A stretch of 64,000 nt of DNA, taken from positions 1-64,000 of the forward strand of contig JAHELC010000005.1 in NCBI GenBank assembly GCA_024644405.1, in the 5' to 3' direction. Below the pieces are notes generated by a model. That model saw only the letters and a program-made list of their open reading frames with translations. It was not told the DNA's origin and did no database searches. Position numbers and translations under genes: made by a program. This stretch comes from Nitrospinaceae bacterium (GTDB lineage: Bacteria > Nitrospinota > Nitrospinia > Nitrospinales > Nitrospinaceae). Shown piece after piece: positions 47,456-54,159 of the stretch (position 1 is the first letter of the stretch; every line of letters begins with the position of its first letter).

Positions 47456-49183
47456 ATGAATTTGAAACTCTATAAACGCCTGATTCGCAACCTCATACCC
47501 TATAAAGGGAAAGTCATCCTGGTGCTGGTGACTTCGGTCATCGTGGGTGCCCTGTCCACGTCTCCCGTTCCGCTCGTCAAAGAAGCCCTCGATAAGATTT
47601 TTGTTGAAAAAGACACCTTCATGCTGAAAATCATTCCGCTGGTTCTCATCGGCCTTTATTGTTTGAAGGGCGGACTCCGGTATTTCCAGAGCTGTTTGAT
47701 TTTCAGGATTGGGTGGGAATTGGTTGCGAAAATCCGTATGGATCTTTTCAAACATATCCATAAGCTCCCATATGGTTTTTTCGAAAAGGATACCACCGGA
47801 AAACTGATGTCGCGGGGAGTGAACGATGTCAATGCCATGCTGTTGACTCTGGCCCGTCAGGTCAAAGACGCCCTGCAAAGTTCCGTCATGTTTCTGGGAT
47901 TGATGTTCTGGGTGTTTTATCTCAAATGGGATTGGGCTCTGATCGCCATTTTTGTGATTCCCTTTGCCCTGATCCCGGTATCTACCGTGGGCAGGAAACT
48001 GCGGCATTTGGGAAGAAGGGGGCAGGAGATCATTGCCGATATCACCTCCACCCTGCTGGAATCTTTTTCCGGGATCAAAATTGTCCGCGCCTTCGGTCTG
48101 GAAAAAATTGAAGAGAAAAAACTCGAAAAACACAATCAGGACTTTCTCGAAAATATGAGAAAAAACGTCAAATACACCGAGTTGACCTCACCCTTAATGG
48201 AAGTTCTGGGTGTATTGGGGGGATCGGTGGTTCTCTGGTATGGCGGGTCGCAGGTCTTGACCGGTGAAGTGACGCAGGGAACTTTCTTTGCGTTCATATT
48301 GGGAATGTTCATGATGTACGATCCCATGCGGATTTTGTTCAAGACTTACACCGACGTCCAGGTGGCTATTGCCGCTTCCGAACGCGTTTATGCCATTCTG
48401 GATGAAGAGCCGGAAAAAATGCGGGATGGAAAAATGAATATGAGCGGCTTTCAGCATCAGATCGAATACAAAAACGTTTCGTTCAAATACCCGTCACGGG
48501 ACACGATGGTTTTGAAAAATATCGACCTGACGGTGAAAAAATCCGAGGTTCTTGCGATTGTGGGAATGAGTGGAGCCGGAAAAACCACTTTGGCGGATCT
48601 TTTGTTCAAGTTTTTTATCGTGACCGATGGAGAGATTCTGATTGACGGTGAAAATATCAATGATTTGAACAGCCATTCCCTGAGAAGCCATATCGCCCTG
48701 GTCACCCAGGAAACGTTTTTATTCAACGATACTATTTTTGCCAACATCCAGTTTGGACGTCCCACCGCCACTCGCAAAGAAGTAATGGATGCCGCGCAGG
48801 CGGCTCATGTCGATATTTTTGTGCGCCATTTGGATGATGCCTATAATACGGTGATTGGCGAACGGGGTGTCATGCTTTCCGGGGGACAGCGGCAGAGAAT
48901 CGCCATCGCCCGGGCCATTTTGAGAAATGCGCCAATCCTGGTCCTTGACGAAGCCACCTCGGCCCTGGATTCGGAATCCGAAAAACTGGTTCAGGACGCT
49001 CTGCACCGCCTCATGGCACACCGCACAACGTTCGTCATTGCCCACCGATTGTCGACCATTAAAACCGCCGATCGTATTATTGTCATGGAACAAGGAGAAA
49101 TTATCGGTTCCGGTACCCACGATGAATTGATGGTCGACTGCGCTCAATACCAGAAGTATTATGAGATGCAGGTCATGGGTTAA
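47456..49183 (+). CDS. MsbA-like ABC exporter (fused permease and ATPase)
   Basis: The 575-residue half-transporter has six membrane segments (about 1-310) and an ATPase domain with Walker A GMSGAGKTTLADLL near residue 369, the Q-loop LVTQETFLFND, signature LSGGQRQRIAIARAIL, Walker B ILVLDEATSALDS and switch IAHRLSTIK. Sequence style is that of the lipid A flippase MsbA and its relatives. It works as a homodimer in the inner membrane. It is 22 bp upstream of oleA on the same strand, so it could move the OleAB product or another lipid; MsbA function itself is the simplest reading. Confidence 0.88.
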   Translation: MNLKLYKRLIRNLIPYKGKVILVLVTSVIVGALSTSPVPLVKEALDKIFVEKDTFMLKIIPLVLIGLYCLKGGLRYFQSCLIFRIGWELVAKIRMDLFKHIHKLPYGFFEKDTTGKLMSRGVNDVNAMLLTLARQVKDALQSSVMFLGLMFWVFYLKWDWALIAIFVIPFALIPVSTVGRKLRHLGRRGQEIIADITSTLLESFSGIKIVRAFGLEKIEEKKLEKHNQDFLENMRKNVKYTELTSPLMEVLGVLGGSVVLWYGGSQVLTGEVTQGTFFAFILGMFMMYDPMRILFKTYTDVQVAIAASERVYAILDEEPEKMRDGKMNMSGFQHQIEYKNVSFKYPSRDTMVLKNIDLTVKKSEVLAIVGMSGAGKTTLADLLFKFFIVTDGEILIDGENINDLNSHSLRSHIALVTQETFLFNDTIFANIQFGRPTATRKEVMDAAQAAHVDIFVRHLDDAYNTVIGERGVMLSGGQRQRIAIARAILRNAPILVLDEATSALDSESEKLVQDALHRLMAHRTTFVIAHRLSTIKTADRIIVMEQGEIIGSGTHDELMVDCAQYQKYYEMQVMG

Positions 49184-49205
49184 GTTTTCTTTCTTACTTT
49201 AGCGT

Positions 49206-50252
49206 ATGCGCTTCGAAAACGTCTACATTGAATCGCTGGGTTACCATTTACCCGAAAATGTCGTGACTTCGGATGATCTGGAACGAAGGCTTTCACCTCT
49301 CTACGAGAAACTGAAACTTCCGTTCGGACGGCTGGAAATGATGAGCGGCATCCGGGAGCGCCGGTTTTTTGAAAAGGGCGTGTTCCCCAGCCAGGTCAGT
49401 TCTCTTGCCGGCGAACAGGCCCTGTCCAAAACGGACGTGGACCGCAAACAGGTCGGTTGCCTGATCTCCGGTTCCGTGTGCCGCGATTTTCTGGAACCCG
49501 CCACGGCCTCGGTCATTCATCACAATTTAAAATTGCCTAACGATTCTCACGTGTTTGATATTTCCAACGCCTGCCTGGGAGTACTCAACGGCATGGTGCA
49601 CGTGGCGAACATGATCGAAACGGGACAAATAAAGGCCGGTCTGATCGTGTCCGGAGAAAACGGCGGGCCGCTCGTCGATACCACCATCGAAACGTTATTG
49701 GCCGATCCCAATCCCACCCGCGCCAAAATCAAATCTGCTTTTGCTTCGATGACCATCGGTTCCGCTGCGGTGGCGGTGTTGCTGGTGCACAAGGATCTCT
49801 CCAGTAGGGGACACCGGTTGATTGGCGCTGTGGGACGGGCGGAGACGCGCTTCAATGAATTGTGCCAGGGCAATGAGGATATGGGAATGGGCGGCGATTC
49901 CTCGCCACTCATGGAAACCGATTCGGAGACGTTGATGAAAGAAGGCTGCCAACTGGCAAAGGACACCTGGGAGATCACCCGGTCTGAGTTCGGTTGGAAG
50001 AACCAGGATGTAGACAAGGTGTTTTGTCATCAGGTCGGCCACATTCACCGGAAACTGCTGTACGAAACTCTGGAGCTGGATTTGAATAAGGATTTTTCCA
50101 CTCTGGAATACCTCGGTAATACCGGATCGGCTGCATTGCCGGTCACCCTCGCCATCGGTGACGAGCAAGGCGCCGTTCACAAGGGTGATACAGTGGCTTT
50201 GCTGGGCATCGGCAGTGGACTCAACTGCCTGATGATGGGCGTGGAATGGTGA
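49206..50252 (+). CDS. oleA: OleA-type thiolase (acyl-CoA head-to-head condensation)
   Basis: OleA condenses two fatty acyl-CoAs to a 2-alkyl-3-keto acid, the first step of long-chain olefin synthesis. The 348-residue protein looks much like FabH but carries OleA hallmarks: nucleophile Cys123 in SNACLGVLNG, the subunit-crossing Glu97 in RDFLEPATAS, His275 in CHQVGHIH, Asn305 in LGNTGSAAL, and the ALLGIGSGLNC ending shared with Xanthomonas OleA. It starts 22 bp after the ABC exporter and overlaps oleB by 7 bases. An ordinary FabH-like role is the alternative. Confidence 0.88.
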   Translation: MRFENVYIESLGYHLPENVVTSDDLERRLSPLYEKLKLPFGRLEMMSGIRERRFFEKGVFPSQVSSLAGEQALSKTDVDRKQVGCLISGSVCRDFLEPATASVIHHNLKLPNDSHVFDISNACLGVLNGMVHVANMIETGQIKAGLIVSGENGGPLVDTTIETLLADPNPTRAKIKSAFASMTIGSAAVAVLLVHKDLSSRGHRLIGAVGRAETRFNELCQGNEDMGMGGDSSPLMETDSETLMKEGCQLAKDTWEITRSEFGWKNQDVDKVFCHQVGHIHRKLLYETLELDLNKDFSTLEYLGNTGSAALPVTLAIGDEQGAVHKGDTVALLGIGSGLNCLMMGVEW

Positions 50253-51136
50253 ACGGTTTCTCGATAGAACCGTTTCGCGACCTGTATCCCTTCGAATCCC
50301 GGTTCATCGAACTGGGTTCCCACCGACTGCATTACCTCGACGAGGGGCAGGGCGAAACCCTGCTCATGTTGCACGGCAATCCCACCTGGTCGTTTTATTA
50401 CCGCAACCTGGTCAAGGGACTGCGCAGCCAGTTTCGGTGTGTGGTGCCGGACCACATGGGTTGCGGATTGTCCGACAAACCGCAGGAGTACAACTACACG
50501 CTTTCACAGCACATCGATAACCTGGCAGAATTGGTTGATCATCTGAAGCTCGATAACATTACCCTGGTAATGCACGATTGGGGTGGTTCCATCGGAATGG
50601 GCTATGCCGTGCGGCATCCCGACAAAATCAAACGCCTCGTTTTTTTCAACACCGCCGCCTTTCTGGCCGACCGCATTCCTTTCAGTATCAACCTGTGCCG
50701 TAAGCCCATCATTGGTGCGCTGGCAATTCTGAAGTTTAACCTGTTTGCGAGAATGGGGACGTCGTGGGCCAGCAAAGTTCGGGGGCGCATGCGAGCCCGG
50801 GTTCGCCAGGGGTATCTGGCGCCTTATAATTCTCCTGAAAACCGAATCGCCAACCTGAGGTTTGTTCAGGATATTCCCATGTCGCCGGATATTCCGAGCT
50901 ATCCTGTGGTCGAGCATATCGAGTCGCAATTGGGAAACTTTCGGAATCGTCCGACCCTGATCATCTGGGGCATGCAGGATTTCTGTTTTACCGATTATTA
51001 TCTGGACCGGTGGGAAAAATATTTTCCGGATGCAGAGGTACACGAAGTGGCGCAGGCCGGTCACTATGTCGTGGAAGATGCCGATGAACAAATCATCCCC
51101 TGGATGGTCCAATTTTTAAAAGATCATCCAATTTAA
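50246..51136 (+). CDS. oleB: OleB-like alpha/beta hydrolase (beta-lactone decarboxylase)
   Basis: The 296-residue protein is a haloalkane-dehalogenase-like alpha/beta hydrolase with the nucleophile Asp111 in MHDWGGSIGM, the HGNPTWSF oxyanion motif, and a late His in AGHYVVEDA. In the Ole pathway OleB removes CO2 from a cis-beta-lactone to give a cis-alkene. Pairing with oleA (7-base overlap, coupled translation) makes the OleB role more likely than dehalogenase, with which the family shares fold and motifs. OleC (AMP-dependent beta-lactone synthetase) and OleD (reductase) do not follow; the next gene is a regulator with its own promoter. Confidence 0.85.
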   Translation: MVNGFSIEPFRDLYPFESRFIELGSHRLHYLDEGQGETLLMLHGNPTWSFYYRNLVKGLRSQFRCVVPDHMGCGLSDKPQEYNYTLSQHIDNLAELVDHLKLDNITLVMHDWGGSIGMGYAVRHPDKIKRLVFFNTAAFLADRIPFSINLCRKPIIGALAILKFNLFARMGTSWASKVRGRMRARVRQGYLAPYNSPENRIANLRFVQDIPMSPDIPSYPVVEHIESQLGNFRNRPTLIIWGMQDFCFTDYYLDRWEKYFPDAEVHEVAQAGHYVVEDADEQIIPWMVQFLKDHPI

Positions 51137-51147
51137 TATTTTTTGAG

Positions 51148-51179
51148 TTGATCCTGTATCTAAATACAGGGTTTATATT
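51148..51179 (+). promoter_or_regulatory. MerR-type promoter with operator dyad in a 20-bp spacer
   Basis: TTGATC at 51148-51153 and TATATT at 51174-51179 are 20 bp apart (19 if read as TTATAT). A perfect dyad, CCTGTAT-CTAA-ATACAGG at 51153-51170, fills the spacer. Long spacers with a central dyad are the mark of promoters that MerR-family regulators untwist on binding their inducer. It is followed by merR, so autoregulation of the whole operon is likely. Confidence 0.8.
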
Positions 51180-51198
51180 GCAATAGGAGCAGATAAAA

Positions 51199-51609
51199 AT
51201 GAATACGATGACACGAGGCGAATTGGCGAAACGGTGCGGAGTTAATATTGAAACCCTTCGTTATTATGAAAAAAAGAATTTATTAGACCCGCCACCGAGG
51301 TCGGATGCAGGTTACAGATTATATAGCTCCGAGGATATGCTCAAAATTCGATTTATTAAAAATGCTAAAAGACTGGGGTTTGCATTGAAAGAAATTGCGG
51401 AACTTATGAAATTGAGGGTACGGAAAAAAACCAGTTGTGAATCCGTTTTAACCAAGGCTCGAAAAAAAAGAGATGAGGTCGATAATAAGATTAAGGCCCT
51501 CCAATCCATGAAAAAGGTTTTGGATCAATTGGTCGGAAAATGTGAGCGGTCCGTTCCTACCGAGGACTGCCCCATCCTTGCCAGTTTTGAGTCGACAACA
51601 AAAATTTAA
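51199..51609 (+). CDS. merR: MerR-family regulator with mercury-type Cys triad
   Basis: The 136-residue protein has an N-terminal winged helix (MTRGELAKRCGVNIETLRYYEKKNLL), a coiled-coil dimerisation helix and a C-terminal metal site. Cys80, Cys115 and Cys124 have exactly the spacing (35 and 9) of Cys82, Cys117 and Cys126 that bind Hg(II) in Tn501/Tn21 MerR, and the sequence around them (KCERSVPTEDCPIL) is alike. Hg(II) or a similar thiophilic metal is therefore the likely signal. It leads an operon with two small thioredoxin-like genes and no merA, merT or merP in the window. ATG 51199 has AGGAG 10 bp upstream. Confidence 0.88.
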   Translation: MNTMTRGELAKRCGVNIETLRYYEKKNLLDPPPRSDAGYRLYSSEDMLKIRFIKNAKRLGFALKEIAELMKLRVRKKTSCESVLTKARKKRDEVDNKIKALQSMKKVLDQLVGKCERSVPTEDCPILASFESTTKI

Positions 51610-51621
51610 TCATCAAAATCT

Positions 51622-51966
51622 ATGATCAAAGTTGAGTTTTTATATTTCATGAGCTGTCCTCATTATTTACTTGCGTTGGATTTGCTGGATGAGGTCTTAA
51701 ATGATGAAGGCCTGGGTTGGCCGGTTGAAATGATCCTTGTGAATACCCATGAGACTGCGCTAACGCTAAAATTTTTGGGTTCCCCGTCGATTCGGATTGG
51801 CGGGGAAGATCTGGAGTATTCCTCCGACGAAGAAAGGGAGTATGGCTTAAAGTGCCGGGTCTATCTGGCGAATGGAAAAACCCAGGGATTTCCTCCCGAA
51901 AAATTGATCCGGGATGCGATTCAGCGGGCAAAATCGAACAACCAATCGGGCCCATTAAAATTATAG
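51622..51966 (+). CDS. Small thioredoxin-fold protein of a MerR operon
   Basis: The 114-residue protein begins with a beta strand and a single-Cys redox-like motif (FLYFMSCPHYLLALDLLDEVL, Cys12), then strand VEMILVN and the cis-Pro type turn GSPSIRIGG, the plan of a small thioredoxin-like domain. A second Cys is in LKCRVYLANG. The related pattern with a C-x2-C motif occurs in proteins encoded beside mercury genes; here the second Cys of that pair is Tyr. It lies 12 bp after merR and 10 bp before the next gene. A role in metal or thiol handling is inferred from context only. Confidence 0.72.
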   Translation: MIKVEFLYFMSCPHYLLALDLLDEVLNDEGLGWPVEMILVNTHETALTLKFLGSPSIRIGGEDLEYSSDEEREYGLKCRVYLANGKTQGFPPEKLIRDAIQRAKSNNQSGPLKL

Positions 51967-51976
51967 GAGGTCGATT

Positions 51977-52240
51977 ATGAAAAAGCGTAAAGTTGAAATA
52001 TTTTCGGCAGGGTGTGAGGTTTGTGAAGAAACAGTTCATTTGGTTGAAAAGCTGGCCTGTTCGTCCTGTCAGGTAGAAGTTTTGGATATGCAGAAGGAAC
52101 CGGTGTCTGCACACGCCAAACAATTGGGTGTAAGTACGGTCCCCGCCGTGGCTGTCGATGGAAAGCTGGTAGATTGCTGTATCGGGACGGGTCTCAAGGA
52201 AAGCGACCTTATAGAGGCGGGTGTGGGCCAGTCGCTTTAA
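51977..52240 (+). CDS. Cys-rich glutaredoxin/thioredoxin-like protein
   Basis: The 87-residue protein has a thioredoxin-like fold with strand VEIFSAGCEVC (Cys13, Cys16), the cis-Pro segment GVSTVPAVAVDG, and strand-helix ends. It has three vicinal Cys pairs: Cys13/Cys16, Cys28/Cys31 in CSSC, and Cys67/Cys68. Such density suggests binding of a soft metal or a thiol relay. It is the last gene of the merR operon, preceded by AGGAGGT, and followed by a strong terminator. It has no signal peptide, so it acts in the cytoplasm. Confidence 0.78.
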   Translation: MKKRKVEIFSAGCEVCEETVHLVEKLACSSCQVEVLDMQKEPVSAHAKQLGVSTVPAVAVDGKLVDCCIGTGLKESDLIEAGVGQSL

Positions 52241-52292
52241 TTCCATATTGCCACATCTGTTTAAAACCACTTTGTCGATAGAGACAATAAAA

Positions 52293-52320
52293 AAACGGCG
52301 CTCCTAGTGGAGCGCCGTTT
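52293..52320. terminator. Bidirectional rho-independent terminator between merR operon and ahcY
   Basis: A perfect 12-bp stem (AAACGGCGCTCC with GGAGCGCCGTTT) closes a TAGT loop. The minus strand has the longer T run, so it ends ahcY well; the plus strand has TTTTCTAG. It is shared by two convergent units. Confidence 0.92.
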
Positions 52321-52344
52321 TCTAGTTTAAAACTAATTATACAA

Positions 52345-53652
52345 TCAGTAGCGATAATGATCCGGCTTGTAGGGGCCTTCGACGGGAATGTTCAAATACT
52401 TGGCCTGCTTGCTGGTAAGTTTCGTCAGCTTGACGCCCAGTTTTTCGAGGTGCAGCCGCGCCACTTCCTCATCCAGTTTCTTGGGCAGGACGTAAACGCC
52501 CAATTCGTATTTTTTGGTGAACAGTTCGATCTGCGCCAGCACCTGGTTGGTGAAGGAGTTGGACATGACAAACGAAGGATGCCCGGTAGCGCAGCCCAGA
52601 TTCACCAGCCGGCCTTCCGCCAGCAGGATGATGCAATGCCCGTCCGGAAACGTGTATTTGTCCACCTGCGGTTTGATTTCCTCTTTTTTGATGCCGGGGA
52701 AATTGTTCAGCTTCTCGACCTGGATTTCGCAATCGAAGTGGCCGATGTTGCAGACGATGGCGGTGTCCTTCATTTTTTCCATGTGATCGATGCGGATGAT
52801 ATCTTCACAGCCGGTGGTGGTGACGTATATATCGCCTTCGGCAAGGGCGTCTTCCATCGTGGTGACCTCAAAACCTTCCATGGCCGCCTGCAGGGCGCAG
52901 ATGGGATCGATTTCCGTGACCAGTACGCGTCCGCCATACGACCGCATGGAATGGGCGCATCCCTTGCCGACATCGCCGTAACCGGCGACCACGATCACTT
53001 TGCCGGCGATCATCACGTCGGTGGCGCGCTTGATGCCGTCTGCCAGTGATTCGCGGCAACCGTACAGATTGTCGAATTTTGATTTGGTGACGGAATCGTT
53101 GACGTTCATCGCGGGCAATTTTAATTCCCCATCCTCGATCATTTTATAAAGCTTGTGCACGCCGGTGGTGGTTTCCTCGGTCACGCCCTTGATGCCCGCC
53201 AGCAGTTCGGGATGTTTTTCATGTACGTAACCGGTCAGATCGCCGCCGTCGTCGAGAATCATGTTGGGACCCTGGTCGTTATCGAACAGCAAAGTCTGCG
53301 CCGTGCACCACCAGTATTCCTCTTCGGTTTCGCCTTTCCACGCGAATACGGGAATACCTGCTTTGGCAATAGCCGCCGCCGCATGATCCTGGGTGGAGAA
53401 AATATTGCAGGAGGCCCAACGCACCTCGGCGCCCAGCTCAATCAGGGTTTCGATCAAAACCGCCGTCTGGATGGTCATGTGCAGGGACCCGGCGATGCGG
53501 GCGCCTTTCAGCGGTTTGGTTTTGCCATATTTTGCACGCAGGGCCATCAGACCGGGCATTTCCTTTTCCGCAAGGATGATTTCCTGGCGGCCCCAGTCGG
53601 CTTGCGACAGGTCCTTGACTTTATGTTTTTCTGCGACAACCGTCGAGGTCAT
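52345..53652 (-). CDS. ahcY: Adenosylhomocysteinase (S-adenosylhomocysteine hydrolase)
   Basis: AhcY splits S-adenosylhomocysteine into adenosine and homocysteine and so relieves product inhibition of methyltransferases. The 435-residue enzyme has the family landmarks: [12 protein letters not shown] with the Asn/His/Thr set, [29 protein letters not shown] with the catalytic Lys, the NAD-binding [16 protein letters not shown], and the C-terminal KPDHYRY tail carrying the Lys and Tyr that reach into the neighbouring subunit. A TAAGGAG ribosome site precedes ATG 53652. I looked at the 230-bp leader for an SAH riboswitch and did not find its consensus. It completes the methyl cycle with MetK (1586-2746). 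Confidence 0.97.
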   Translation of the reverse strand: MTSTVVAEKHKVKDLSQADWGRQEIILAEKEMPGLMALRAKYGKTKPLKGARIAGSLHMTIQTAVLIETLIELGAEVRWASCNIFSTQDHAAAAIAKAGIPVFAWKGETEEEYWWCTAQTLLFDNDQGPNMILDDGGDLTGYVHEKHPELLAGIKGVTEETTTGVHKLYKMIEDGELKLPAMNVNDSVTKSKFDNLYGCRESLADGIKRATDVMIAGKVIVVAGYGDVGKGCAHSMRSYGGRVLVTEIDPICALQAAMEGFEVTTMEDALAEGDIYVTTTGCEDIIRIDHMEKMKDTAIVCNIGHFDCEIQVEKLNNFPGIKKEEIKPQVDKYTFPDGHCIILLAEGRLVNLGCATGHPSFVMSNSFTNQVLAQIELFTKKYELGVYVLPKKLDEEVARLHLEKLGVKLTKLTSKQAKYLNIPVEGPYKPDHYRY

Positions 53653-53882
53653 TTAATTCTCCTTATCAATTCTGTAAAATAGACTATATTATTTTTAGAA
53701 ATTACAGGTGATTCCAGCAAGGGTCCGGTCAGGCCTTATGTGAAGGCAAATCCAGATAATTCAATCTTGTATGTATTTGTGCGGGACACGGGGAAGTCCG
53801 GGTGACTCGGCCCAGCATTGATCTATTTTAACAGCGTGTGTGCGTTTCGTCTACTTGAAAACCGGGTAAGACGGGGGAAGGT

Positions 53883-54158
53883 ATGGAAATAACCGAGGTC
53901 AAAATTTTTCCCTTTGAACCGGGCGATCTTCAAAAGAATCTGAAAGCGTACGCCGAGATTACATTGGACAATGCATTGATCGTCAAGGGCATCAAAATCT
54001 TTGAAAAAGAGAATGGCGGTATTTTCATCACCTTTCCCGCCATCCTGGGAAAGGACAAAACTTTCCATGATATTGTTATCCCAAAAACCCCAGAAATAAA
54101 ACAGCAGATTCGGGATGCGGTGGTCCAGGTTTATAAAAAGACCCGGGACGAAAGTTAG
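53883..54158 (+). CDS. SpoVG-family protein
   Basis: The 91-residue protein matches the SpoVG family: EITEVKIFPFEPGDLQKNLKAYAEITL at the start, then the GIKIFEKENGGIFITFPA strand and a short C-terminal helix, DAVVQVYKKT. SpoVG binds DNA or RNA and regulates septation and virulence genes in Firmicutes and spirochaetes; here its target is unknown. It stands alone between ahcY (divergent) and the sigma-54 activator (convergent, stops 1 bp apart). The start at 53883 follows GGGGGAAGGT. Confidence 0.85.
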   Translation: MEITEVKIFPFEPGDLQKNLKAYAEITLDNALIVKGIKIFEKENGGIFITFPAILGKDKTFHDIVIPKTPEIKQQIRDAVVQVYKKTRDES

Positions 54159-54159
54159 A

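Noticed and set aside
53653-53882. Possible S-adenosylhomocysteine riboswitch before ahcY
   Set aside because: A GC-rich stretch exists, but I could not match the known SAH aptamer core; it needs a covariance model search to decide.
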